Origin: Apodemus sylvaticus
Lineage: Eukaryota > Chordata > Mammalia > Rodentia > Muridae
Reading direction: 5' to 3'
Length of the DNA: 64,000 nt
NCBI RefSeq assembly: GCF_947179515.1
Contig: NC_067474.1
Location: forward strand, 97,274,324 to 97,338,323
Shown here: in pieces, positions 1 through 12,095 of the stretch
How the letters are laid out: each line of letters starts with the position of its first letter
How positions within the stretch are numbered: the stretch's first letter is position 1
The notes under the pieces: model-generated
Seen by the model: only the letters and a program-made list of their open reading frames with translations
Databases searched by the model: none
Told to the model about the DNA's origin: nothing
Position numbers and translations under genes: made by a program

Positions 1-180
1 GTCCAGGGCAAACACACACTGTGGCAGCTCTCTGGAGGCCAGCCTGAGCAACTTCTTGAGACTCACTCTCGAAATAAAGTTTTAAGGAGCTGGAGGGATA
101 GCTCTGCAAGAGCATTTCTCTACCGTAGGTGAGATCCCTGGTTTAATCCCCAGTGCTATACAAAATAATAATAATAAAGT
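1..180 (+). mobile_element. B4-family SINE (ID_B1-like), truncated by window edge
   Basis: The first part reads like the right half of B1 (GGCCAGCCTGAGCAAC then GACTCACTCTCGAAA). From about 90 there is an ID/tRNA-like part (GGAGCTGGAGGGATAGCTC, later CCCTGGTTTAATCCCCAGTG) and an A/T-rich tail of TAA units. The B1+ID composite order is that of the rodent B4 family. It is well diverged and therefore old. Confidence 0.7.
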
Positions 181-2134
181 TGCAAGGCTCACATCAACTC
201 TGCATATAATGAGAAAGACAGCCAATGTTGGCTGTAGAGCTTGAGAACAGTACGCTGCTGGGAAGACAACCACCCAATGATGAACACGGAGTTTAAAAAC
301 AGTAAGCTGATAGGAGCTGCTCCTCTGCCCCAACCATCAGGATGTACTGTAATTGGTTATGCAAAATGTGCACACAATTAATGCCAACAATTTGATGAGT
401 TGGACATACTACATGTTCATATTACCATCTTCACAGTTAAGATAATAAATGTATCTTTGACCATGTTCCTTTGAGGGCTTTCTCTGCTTCTCTTTTGCTC
501 TATATTAGGAATACTTGCTCCTTAGGATCACCTACTGTATAACTAAATTTAAGTACACTTAGTAATTTAAGTATAGGTATTATGTTGTTCAACCTTTCTC
601 TAGAACTTACTCATTGTGCTAGATAGAAATTTATAACCACTGAGTAAGAAGTTTGACTTCACTGTGAGTGCTGAAAACAAATAAGTAAATAGCATCTTAG
701 TTGCCCTTTGAAACAGAACAAGTGAGCAGGGACTAGGGAAAAGGAGGAATCCAGGAGGACTTCCTAGTTTCTAATCTGAGTGGATACTATACAGCTGGCA
801 ACACAGGATATAATATAGATGGTGATACCATTAACATGCAACACAGGCTTTCTGGAGTGTAAGGACAGACACTAAAATCTTTAACTTCTGCCCACCTCCA
901 CCTTGAGTTTTCAAATGGACACATTGAAATAGATGAACTTACAAATATAAAGCCAGATACAAAAGTCTAGGCTGGAGAAAGAATTGGGTAGGCATCAGAA
1001 AATTAAAAGGAAATTAAAAATAACAGAAATGAATATAATCCCTTGTAGTATGCAGGGGGGAACATATATATTATCTTGAAAACACTAACATTTAGAATGC
1101 ACGAAAGTAAAATATAAAATAGCAAATTAGAAAGGTAAGGGTCAAGATAGAATAATGAAAATTCAGAAAATCTGAAGATCTAAGGATTCATAAAAGCTTT
1201 TAAAGAGAATTAAATGCCACAGAGATGTAAGTAAAAACTAAAATGCGTAAGATGAGGTCAGGTCTCCACAGCGGCTGAGGAGAGGAGCAAAAACAAGCTA
1301 GACAGTGAGAGGCAAAGGCAGAAAGAAAAGAAGCAGGTGATGTATAGAGACATATTCCCTCCTTAATGGGAGTTATGAATGACAATGAGAAGGGCTGTCA
1401 CACGGGAACACGGTGTGAGCTGGGCATTTATTAACTGAAATGGAATAAACATGAACTAGAAAAAAAGCCGGTCTTATAGTTTTCTGAATGGTGGAATATA
1501 TAGGCCCTGAAGGCGATAGGAGTTACTCATGATACGTGTCATAGAATAGGAATACACCAGTATGGAAGAGATGCACGGTGTCCTCTCCGCGCTAGCACAG
1601 ATCATGCTGTCAACATTATCAACTAGAGGCTAACTTAGGGATGCAATGGTTATGTGACTTTGCTTATCTTATGGAAGCTGGTATCAGAGGTATTTTTTTA
1701 AATTCTGAATTTTCCAAAACTCGTATGTCGAACAAATAAACTTCCTAAGGAGGAAAAAGAGAGGACCAATAATAGAATTCCTACAGCAAGAGCAGGATGC
1801 CATCTAAAGCCCCAGGAGTTGAAGAAGGGCAAACTGCAGAGGACAGGCATCTGTACTGTGACATCTACTATCCGGCAATTCTCTAAACCAGTGCTGTGTG
1901 CAGAAAGAACAGAAATGTTCGTTGTTAAACTGTTTACAACTAAGACTTTCAAAATGTGTATTCTGAAATGCATTTGCAATAATTCCAAAGTTCAGAAAAA
2001 GAAACGCAGCCATAAGGTAGAAGAGAAAGAAAAAAGGAAAAATATTCAAAAAGCCATATAGTTTAGTCAATTTCCCTATATGCCAATGCAAAACATGGCC
2101 ACTTTAGTTCATTGTGCTTTAAAAGATTCAACAG
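181..2134. other. Bnc2: Unique AT-rich intron
   Basis: No repeat family, RNA gene or coding frame recognised. The few open frames of 60-96 codons on both strands overlap each other and look random. Confidence 0.6.
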
Positions 2135-2245
2135 GAAATCTTGGGTAAACTACCTAACCTTTCTCAAATAGCTTCCTCATTTATAAAACTGTTGGTACTG
2201 CCCACCCTGCCTCAATCCCAAATTCATCAAGAGTATATGAGAGTA
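2135..2245 (+). mobile_element. MIR SINE fragment (ancient)
   Basis: CTTGGGTAAACTACCTAACC followed by TTCCTCATTTATAAAACTG resembles the MIR core, which is close to CTTGGGCAAGTCACTTAACC then TTTCCTCATCTGTAAAATGG. MIR predates placental mammals. Confidence 0.7.
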
Positions 2246-3481
2246 ACTTCCAACAGTACATGAGAGAGTCATTAGTACATTAGGTATCTGCATGGTAGTT
2301 CCTCGGGGATAAAGTCATGGGTGGGTCATCTGAATAGAACCCTCTAATGCCTTTTGCCTCACAATCCCAGGAACCATGAAAGTTTGGTGTTATCAGCTCC
2401 TTCCCCTACACAGGGGTCCCCTTAGACACAGTCCTATGCATTCCTTCTGCACTAGAGATTACTATTAAAGCAGTTGTGAATTCTGGTCTTCTTATTTTCT
2501 TGCTTGTTTTTTAAATTTTGTGTATGTGGTTATATATTAGGTCTAAGAGTCTCTAATATAAAGAGACTGTTATAACAAAACTGATACATTTTTTTAAATT
2601 ATAACTATCTATGGGAATATCTTAAGAAAATCATAAATATCTTTATATAATTAAATATTAACTGAGGATTTTTTGAAACTTAAATATTCAGTAAATAAGA
2701 CAAATTTGAAGTTAATCTGAACGCCTTAGCTTCAGAGACAAACAGCCTAGACACGTCTAGGTTTTTGAGTGTGTAGCAAACCACATGAAGAGTCATCTTC
2801 AAACCACCAGTTATTTGACACAGCTGCAAATATGTTTTCATAGAAAAATAAGCTAGGATTTAGAGCCTTACACGGTGAGGGCAATACAGTTAACCATTAC
2901 AAAGGAAGGTTTACTTCAAGCATTAAACTCCCACTAGTTTTTTTGTGTTTTTCCACATAGATACATTCACATAGTATTACATGAGGGTATTTCTGTATTC
3001 AAGATGGGTATTTTGGTCCCCTAAGGGGTAGATGTTATAATGTTTTGCATTAAGATGCTTTCAAGCACATGATACAGAAACAGTATATTCAAGCACATGA
3101 TACAGAAACAGTATATACAACAACCCTATTAAGTGAACAAGAAACCAAATTGTATTTCACATTAAATCCTCTCCAACAGTTTCCTATAGGGTGGTCCTTT
3201 TAAAAAGCGTGGATTACAATAAGCCATGGCCAGAGATATCTGAGTAGATTTTACCTACTCATGAGAGAAAACATCTACATTAAAACAACAAGGAAACATT
3301 GGATGGCATAAAATTGGAAAGAAACTTCTGCTTCCCAAAATGCCTTTCTCAGTGAGATTAGTTTTTCTGTTTGTTTCTTTGAAAAACAAAACAACAACAA
3401 AACCATGCAGTCACTACTGTTCCCAGTCAAGCCATGAATCAAGATACTATCACATCATAACCACAGATAAGAATAAAAATG
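2246..3481. other. Bnc2: Unique intron with a perfect tandem duplication
   Basis: AT-rich unique sequence. The only structure I see is the 28-bp direct duplication at 3061-3116. Confidence 0.6.
3061..3116. repeat. Perfect 28-bp tandem duplication
   Basis: The unit beginning TCAAGCACATGATACAG at 3061-3088 is repeated without a mismatch at 3089-3116. This looks like a recent duplication event. Confidence 0.95.
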
Positions 3482-3628
3482 AAGCCAGGTGTGGTGGCAC
3501 ACATCTTCACTCCAGAGGCACAGGCAGGTAGATCTCTGAGTTCAAGGCCAGCTTCAGCCTACAGAGCAAGTTGCAAGACAGCCAAGGCTATACAGAGAAA
3601 ACCTGTCTCAACAGAACTCAACAATAAA
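3482..3628 (+). mobile_element. B1 SINE
   Basis: Starts AGCCAGGTGTGGTGGCACAC, with GAGTTCAAGGCCAGCTTCAG internally, and ends ACCTGTCTCAACAGAAC with an A-rich tail. The 7SL-derived B1 layout is clear. Moderately diverged. Confidence 0.9.
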
Positions 3629-3761
3629 AGAATAATGATGAAAAATCAAGTGTATAGTAATATCAGATATGCACACAGAAAGCTGTGTGAACAGTGGGGA
3701 CAAGAAACAAAAACTAGGTGGTTTAGGTTGCAAGGTAGTCTTTTCTTTTATAGTTCATTTG

Positions 3762-3897
3762 ATTTTATTTTATGAGCATTGGAGTAAGGGAGTCCAACCC
3801 CCTGAAACTGGAGTTACAGACAGTTGTGGGTGCTGGGAATTGAACCCTGGTCCCCTAGAAGAACAGCCAGTGCTCCTAACTACTAAGGGAGCTTTTT
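3762..3897 (-). mobile_element. B3/B2-type SINE, reverse orientation
   Basis: TTTATGAGCATTGGAGT, then GGTGCTGGGAATTGAACCCT and GAAGAACAGCCAGTGCTCCT, are reverse-complement B2/B3 landmarks. Diverged, and the tRNA-like head is damaged. Confidence 0.82.
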
Positions 3898-5499
3898 AGA
3901 GAGAAGTTCTAAAGCTTAGCATGAACACAGGGCACACTGGCATCCTGTCTTAGGACTTACTCACATGTCTGCGTCACTTCTATGTTTTCACTGGGAATTA
4001 TTATTTGGCGACATTTTCTGTGCACTGGGATGCGGGCCAGTTACCACAAAGTGCTGCCTTGATACTGCATGACTCTGCCTATTCTAAACCTAAGGACTTC
4101 CTCGGTCAGGGCAGGGCTTTAGAAATGACTGGAATGAAGACAGCACAGACACACAACTTCTTTTGTTAGGCAGTCCTTATTTTAATCATCTCTAAATAGA
4201 ACAAACTTTACTTTTTAACCCACATAATCTAACTTCTATGTTGTAACTGAAAATTTCCAAATATTCTTTACTCATAATTAGTTAGATTAAAATTAAAAGC
4301 TGAAAGCCATCTAAAATGTAAACTCTTATCTGTCAAAGACTCCATAGGAAATCTTCAGTAGCTGAAAAACAAATCACTGTACTTAGTTTCTAGAAACCAT
4401 GACACTAAGAACTCTAATAACTCTCAGAATTAAAAATAGTAAGAAAGCTATCTGCAATTAACAGTTTGTTTGAAGAAGTATTAATGGTATATTGTTGTGC
4501 TTTCAATAAATTTGTGGACTAGCAAAACAGTCCCATATTTAAAATACTTTGTATATAGTATCTTAGATAAAATTTAAATTTTAATAAACGAAAGTTCCTG
4601 AGATTTCTAGTGTACATACCCATAAAACAATCCTTTCTTATGAAGTTCTACCTTCTAACATACTTTCCCACAGAGCTGTATTTTGCCCAAGAGCATCTCT
4701 ATCTATCTGGTTTTGGTCTTCAATTCACTGTTTTCTTCACTCCAATAAGTTTGACATCCCCTTGATTTCCTCCATCTTTACTGAAAATGGTTTCTATAAT
4801 GCTATACAGATCTTTTATTTTGTTTCTGCTATCATGACACTTTCAGTAAGAAGTGCTAGACATTAAAGACATAGCTTAATTAATTAAAACAACAATTTAA
4901 AAACATACACACAAAGGTTTCTAGTAACCAATGCTTTCCATTACCCAAATGAATGAAACAACTCACAGCACAGTAGACAACATGTAAGCTGTATTGGCAA
5001 TTAAGTAAAGATGTTTTTCAAAAAATTCATAAGTCAGATTCTATTGCTGAGACTTGGATGATCTGTGGCTCAACCCCATCACCCCAGAGCACACAACCAG
5101 CTCATGCACAGCACGTTCTTGATCTAATCATGGTAGCAAGTGTATCTGTTGCTATTGGTATAAAATATGATCACACTGCTTTCTACAGGGTCATACGCAC
5201 AGGGTTGTTGCCCTGATCCCATATGATCTCGGGGTGTATTGGCACATAAGGTGATATAACCTTTAAAAATAATCTGTTGTGCATTGAAGAAATCATATCT
5301 GTTTCATTTCAATAAACTCAGAAGGATTAATTTGCTCACTTGACTGATTTTTTTAATTTTGATATTTTCTTCTACTTTTCAGTTACAATATTCAAGTTCA
5401 AATGTTTATGAACTAGTACTAAGGTGATATTTCATCCCTCCCCATCAAATTAAGGCAATAAGGAATACTGCAGGTTTCTGATTAAATAACTAAATACTA
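3898..5499. other. Bnc2: Unique AT-rich intron
   Basis: No repeat or gene recognised, apart from the first copy (5199-5250) of a 52-bp sequence that recurs at 7180-7231. Confidence 0.6.
5199..5250. repeat. 52-bp dispersed repeat, copy 1 of 2
   Basis: Starts ACAGGGTTGTTGCCCTGATC and ends TATTGGCACATAAG. It aligns without gaps to 7180-7231 at about 43 of 52 bases. Family not recognised. Confidence 0.7.
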
Positions 5500-5610
5500 A
5501 CTGGCTATGCATCTGTAGTTTCAGTGATTAGGAGGTAACAGAGGCAGGAGCATTACAACTTAGAAGCCAGGCTGGCCTATATAGTGAGGTTTTGCCTCAA
5601 AAACAACAAA
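5500..5610 (+). mobile_element. B1F/proto-B1 SINE (old)
   Basis: CTGTAGTTTCAGTGATTAGG, then AAGCCAGGCTGGCCTATATA and TTTTGCCTCAAAAACAAC, follow the B1 order with heavy divergence. Confidence 0.75.
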
Positions 5611-6159
5611 GTCCTAAATTCTAACTTCAGAGACGTACTTGGCGCACATGTGCGATGCATCGGCTGAGTGTGCATGCAATGATGTCATGAAACTACTGTC
5701 TCTAGTGTGTTGTGGGTTCATCCAGGTAAGGTGATGAGGTTACCCACCTGTCTCCATTAGCTGCGTCTACTTTCTAACAACAGTATCCACCTATTTAAAA
5801 GATAACCAATTTTTGGAGGGCTATTCTTATTCAGGTAAATTTTTGAGGTTTTGTTAGTTTGGTTTTTTGTTTTTATACTTTGTAGCCTTAACAGGTCTAC
5901 CGGAGATTAAAATAACATAACCAGGATCTTATTGGGCCTATACTTCATACAAGAGAATTCCTATTCCTAGAAATAAAAAAACAATGCAATGGTTAATTAA
6001 AAGTTAATTGTGGGACTCTTAACCTCTTTCTAAGTGTCATAATTGAAAACCATCCATAACAGTTCTCAGAAGTTAATTCCCAATTGTAAGAAAGTAAAAA
6101 CTATACAGGCAGACAGTACGTTCAACTTTTGTTTTGTTTTTTCATTTCTTTTGAGGGTT

Positions 6160-6320
6160 TGTTGTTTGTTTTGTTTTGTTTTTTGAAACAGGGTTTCTCA
6201 ATGTAGTACTGGCTACCCTGGAACTTGCTCTGTAGACCAAAGTGGCCTCAAACTCAGAGATCTGCCTCCTTCTGCCTCTTAAGTACTGAAATCAAAGGTA
6301 TTTGCCTCCACCAACTAGCA
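6160..6320 (-). mobile_element. B1 SINE, reverse orientation
   Basis: A T-rich tail, then TTGAAACAGGGTTTCTC, CTGTAGACCAAAGTGGCCTC and AACTCAGAGATCTGCCTCC are a reverse-complement B1. Confidence 0.92.
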
Positions 6321-6323
6321 AGT

Positions 6324-6364
6324 GTTGTTATTGTTGATGTTGTTGTTGTTGTTGTTGTTGTTTT
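6324..6364 (+). repeat. (TTG)n microsatellite between two B1 copies
   Basis: Runs of TTG/GTT join two same-orientation B1 elements. It probably grew from the A-rich tail (CAA on minus) of the second B1. Confidence 0.9.
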
Positions 6365-6484
6365 GGTGTTTTTGAGACAGAATTTTTAATAGGTATATCA
6401 GGTTGGCTTTGAACTCAGAACTCTACCTGCCTCTGTCTCCTGAGGATTGGGATCAAAGTTGTGTACCACCTTACCACACTTCAA
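6365..6484 (-). mobile_element. Second B1 SINE, reverse orientation
   Basis: TTTTTGAGACAGAATTTTTA, GGTTGGCTTTGAACTCAGAA and TACCTGCCTCTGTCTCCTGA mark an older B1 head-to-tail with the preceding one. Confidence 0.87.
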
Positions 6485-9400
6485 CTTTTTATCGATATGA
6501 TTACAGTGAATGGGGTATTTAGTCATTAACATTAACAGAACAACAAATAGGCTGAACCCCAACATCTATCAAACTCTTAATATGAAAAGAAGAAACTGTA
6601 TTGGAAATATAGAAAATTCACTTCAACTTTACAAAACAGAAAGCCGTATGCTACTCTTTTTCCATAGTCTACTATGTACAGGGCTCCATGTAAAACAGTA
6701 GAATATATGGATAAGCACAAACATGCATTTGCCCTCAAGGATAGAAGTTTTTAAGTGAGCTTGTTTTCTCTACTGTCACAGACCCCACATTTATTCAAAC
6801 ATGTGTCCTCTGTGCAAAGTGTTCCTTCATTTGCCTATCCACACTGTGATTCTGTCCATGCAAAGATCAGCATGTGTTCCATTCAGTCAGCAGGCACACA
6901 CCTTCCTGACAAAGGCCAGGCCCAATGACAGTGCTGAGATAAGACATATGAATATGACTAAACCTGACTCTTCCAAAGATCACAACAGTTTCTCAGGGCT
7001 GCCTACCCTCATGGAAGAGCTGCTATAGCCTTGTATTGCCAACCCTGCAGTAAAAGTTCAGAGTGTACACTCAGAAAGCTTTGACATCTTGATACTCTAT
7101 GAACCGAAGATGAGGGAGATCAAGGACAGCCTGAGACCACAGTCTGTGGTTGTTATATAGTCTATACATTCTCCATCAAACAGGGCTACTGCCCTGAGCC
7201 CATGTGATCGCAGGGTCTATTGGCACGTAAGTAAGTGAGAGAAGTAAACGTATTTAAAAACCACAGGATGTGTTTTAAATCATTTTAAAACATCCAAGTT
7301 GCGATTAGTTCAGTGACTTGGGCCTTTGCTCAAATCACATCTTGAAACATTATTGTAACCATTATTGTGGAATTTGCTTTCTGATTTTGATGTATTGAGT
7401 TCTTTTCTTGCCTCTTCTTACCCGTAGATGTATAATTTGGGTCTGCTGTATTCTTTCAAAGGAGGAATTGGCAGGGTAGTTGCTGTTACTTAGGATAAGT
7501 ATGTAATCTCTTTGACTCTCTCTTGTTGGGCAAACTGCCCAGTGAATATCAATTTTTTTTAGAGCTACAAATATGGTTTTAATAGATTCACAGATTTTAA
7601 ATTATTATAATTCAGGTCACGTCTCTCCCAGGGTGAGCAAATAACTCATAACAATCTATGTAGATGCAAGAGAGATGACAATTGATCAATCTGCATGTGA
7701 GTACATTGACAGAGTTACTGCTCCTCTTTTCTCTACAAACCCTCCCCGCAACACTCAGACAATTTTCATGTGGAAAAAAAATGCCTGTCTATGGGAGATC
7801 AAATTAGTCATAATACCCACTTTGGGGACTGAAGAACACTTACTGTAAATCAGCCACTCAGAAACCACACTTGACATATTTTGGTTATAATATAACTGTA
7901 AGTTGCATAATATTGTACGTATTGATTGGCTCTTGAGATTATAACGGAAAGCAGCCGACATACATTGAAAGTGACCAACCACAAGGCAGAACAATTGTTC
8001 CTGAAGATCCCACAAATAGTCATTTTTCTTATAATCTAAACCTCCTTGTCCTCTACACAGTACATTCTAACAGACCCTTAAGGCTGCATTTTTACCCTAT
8101 AGGCCTCAAACTGTCACCAGCTCACCTCCCTTAGACTCAATTTCTTAGACTCAAAACTGAATTTCTTCTTTAATGAAGCAGTGACCTGTCTTCTGAATGA
8201 GAGAAAGAACAAATCACAAAAAACAAACCTTACTAGGTAATGATTCCCAGATTGACTAAGGAAGTTAAAGCAGCTGTAAAATCATAATAAAATCTACATT
8301 TCTGATATTTCTGTATTCAGCTCCTTTGTCGTTAAAAATAAAAATGGAGAATATTTAGTTTGCAAGATACTCTCTGTGTACTCGATTTGGAGTATGTGTC
8401 TCTTACCTTCCTATGTAAGTGGAGATCGTGCTTTCCTCTGCTACCTTAAAGTCTCCCTCCTACAGGAACATGCACTACTCTATAAAAGGACATCCCAAAA
8501 GAAACCGAGTAGCACACAGCAAGAAATCAAGGTCAATTCTTATACTTACAAACAGCAAAAGCTGTTCAAAGACTTTAGCTGCATTTCCAAGTGAAACATT
8601 GATGCCATTTCTTCTCCTCCGAATGATCTGTCCTAATGGTTACTCTTTAATTTGGGGACAATGACTCTAATATACAACACTTAAATGTAATAAATACGTA
8701 TAATAATTGTGTGGCTCAGCTACTTGTGTTAGATGTTGGTTTGTGAAAGATTTTTTTTTTTTGTCAACTAGGTAATAAATTGCACATAGTGTTTCAATTC
8801 TACTGGGAACTACTTTTCAATTTTTCCTTACATTCTTTTCTCTGTTAACTCTTCCTCAACTTACCATGTCTCATGGTTCAATAAAAGCAGTAATTGTACC
8901 TACTGAGGTCCCAATGACAATCTGAAAAACAATGGGTCAAATCACCCCGTGACATAAATGCATAATTTTGTTAAATAACTCATCTTTTAAGAAAAATTTA
9001 AACATACATACAAACACATACACATATACGAGAGAGGAAGGGAAGGAAGGAGCGAGAGAGAAGGGAGAAACTGAATAGGTAACAACATCCCCTTATTCCA
9101 AAATCAAAGACTTTGAAATATAATTGTGATAATGCCTGTGAATGTTTTATACTTGCATGTGGATAAAGTGGTAAACTTGTGTCTAAATAATAATCACCCT
9201 CATCCTAATACAAACAGTCAATATTCCAAGAACTGCATTCCATATTCCAGTCTTTCAAATAGTAAGGAGGTGGTTAAAAGTATAGTTAAATTTACCCATG
9301 AAGAACACTGAAGCTCCTAGGGGTACAGCACGGCAAGTATTTCAGAGCTCTGTTTATGGAACAAAGTGAAATCAACATATGGGTCCCAATGAGCTCTCAA

Positions 9401-12054
9401 TGTTCTCCATTTGGCTCTTGCTCCTGGAGCATTAACCAACATCACCACTAACAGCTAACTCGCCGCCTTAACTTCTCCCACGTACTTATGATTCCAGACA
9501 ATCACCAGTATGGCATATAGTTCCTCAGAGAGTCACAGCAATTAGCAAAATAGAGCCAATGAGTGATCATTTTTTTTCCATTTTCATGATGTGCCTTACT
9601 GAGAAGAAGCACCACTCAACAATAAGACTGTTCCTCTCCACAAGGTTTCTCTAATCTATCATTTCTCCTCTGAGGTCTTCCCTAAACAAAGACCCTTCTT
9701 AGAAGTTAATGTCATGACCTGTCTCAGAAGGACACAGGTTACATCAACTTTCAAAGGAAGTCATAAAATGAATGGCTAGAGTAAAACTACATGGAGGGAA
9801 AGATGATACCATGATGTAACTCATAGTAAAGAGAAATAGAAAGGAGAGGAAGGAGGAAAGTACAAGAAAACCTAGACTTCACATCTAGACATGGAAAGCC
9901 TATGGAGAAGCCACACATCAAACCACTCAAGGTGCTTACTTCACGTGGCCGTAACCACGCAGTTTGTGCCTTTGCCAACAGGCATCTATTTGGCTGATTT
10001 ATATATCTCCGGATTTTTGATGGGCTCAGTCATAGTCCACTCCCATGCTGTTTTCTCACGGTACTTTGAAACTTCCCTCCTACCAGATACAAGAAGCTGG
10101 CTCTGGGTAGCATGCTGAAGAAACAGCTGGCACACAGTTAAGTCACCTCTTCACCACAGAAGATGCCCTACTGCACCACATGCCTGGCTTCCAGTAAACA
10201 GATACCTTGATTTCAATACACGTTTGGTAAACAGAATCTTGAGAGGCAGGCAGAAAACATATCTAATCCTCTGCAAATATATCTACATAGTTTAACAATG
10301 ACTTACCACGTAAGCTGTAGAACCAAGAATGCAATAGTGAAAATATATAATGTGAGGTTTTCTCATTAAGTGAACTCTTAACAAATCATCATTCATGGGT
10401 GACTGGTCTTCAGGTTTTTTTCTTTGTGGTTGCTAATTCCCAAAACTACAGATATATACTCCTGAGTAAAGAATATAGCTATGGCATGATAAATAATCAC
10501 TATTCAAACAGTGAAATTTATGATATACATGAAAATGAGATCAAAATGTCTAAATAATACATCCAAATATGTGATTTAAATGTGTATTACCAGTTTGGGC
10601 AAATAAAGAAGTCAATAACCCAATTTAATTAAAAAAAAATCTCACAACTGAGATTGCATCAAGTCGTACATAACTGCCCTATGCACTATCCTAAAAGGAC
10701 TCTTCTAGATCTACCCTCTATATGAGATTAAGAAGGAACAACAACAAATTCCAGTCCCCAAACTCTAGTCACAAAAGATTTTAGAATATAAAATTACATA
10801 TTTTTTGCAATTTATTTGTAAAATCATTGAACAGCACAGTCAGAAAGTATTACTCATAAAAGAAGGCCAAAGGCAGTTTGGGAAAACAGGAATGAGATCA
10901 GTGCCATCAGATCTTTACTTCTCCAAAGCAACATTTTTATCTTGTAACATAAATAAATCAGCTCATGAAGTCAGGTAGCAGGTGGGGACAGGACCCCGAA
11001 ACAAGAAAGTAAGCAAAGGTTGTGAAGCAAATGCTACATATCAACACAAACCACTGGGCAACACAAAGACTCCTTCTGGCGTTTTGAAAAGTGTTCATCT
11101 TCTGCACCAGAGCTAATAGAGATACATTCATTTTCATACAAAAGATAAGGAATGGTCGTTGCCTGGGTAAAGAAAAGACTTATATGACTAATAGTTATAA
11201 ACAAAATTCCTTTATACATCAAAGAAAAAGGAGCCTTTTGTTTATTCAAGAAATTCCTAATGGGTTCATTTATAAGTAAAATTTTCTTTTTATTTGAGAT
11301 CCAGCAGCACAGCACAGTATAGCTGAAGACAGCAGGTAGCTCTGATAATGAACTTTGCAGAGTTTTGAGAAAATAATATCTGAAGGCAATTTGTTCTTCC
11401 GGGGTCAGTAGATTACTGGTTCAAAAAGAATAAAAAATCCCTGAGGACATTTTGAGATTTTAAAATAAAATAAGAAAACCAGACATACACAAAGGGGTGG
11501 GGGGAGTCTGGCTAATTAAAATTTCCAGTTCTATATATACAAATCCATCAAGAAAGGCCTGCAGGACCAGACCTGTGCGAGAAAAAGTATACCATCATCA
11601 CATTAATTGTGTGACTACTTCATAATACCAGCCAGCCAGGTTTACACAGAAGAGATTAAATAACAAGATAATCTTATAAACAATGCTCATTTCACCAGTG
11701 TACCAAATAAGTTTGATTTATATCACTGACTGTTCTTCTAATTAATTTATGCACCCACGTGCTTCAATTTACACAGACACACACCTACAGTGAGGTAGAG
11801 ATAGCCATTTTTTTAAGTCTTGACCTTTGAGCTGGGTTCATGTTTAGTCTTCTCAATGTTGTTAGTCACTCAAAAATGAAGAAACTGCTAAGGCCCTGAA
11901 TTAAAGGTAATCATGAAGAAAGAAAATGTTTTACCAAACTAAATACTCACTTCCCCATCAACATACATGTTTAATTTCAATTGGTATAACTTCACCAAAA
12001 TTTAACTTGCAAGGAGCATTATAACTCCAAGTCCTGATTCAATCATCCCCAACT

Positions 12055-12057
<3 letters not shown>
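6485..12057. other. Bnc2: Long unique intron block
   Basis: Mostly unique AT-rich DNA. It contains the second 52-bp copy (7180-7231), a possible B1 scrap near 7105-7135, a T-run at about 8751 and a purine-rich patch at about 9030-9068. Minus and plus frames of up to 93 codons (e.g. around 11.03-11.3 kb) overlap on opposite strands and look random. Confidence 0.55.
7180..7231. repeat. 52-bp dispersed repeat, copy 2 of 2
   Basis: Starts ACAGGGCTACTGCCCTGAGC and ends TATTGGCACGTAAG. Same orientation and length as the copy at 5199-5250. Confidence 0.7.

Positions 12058-12094
<37 letters not shown>
12058..12094 (+). repeat. (TC)n microsatellite
   Basis: About 18 uninterrupted TC units. Confidence 0.97.
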
Positions 12095-12095
<1 letters not shown>

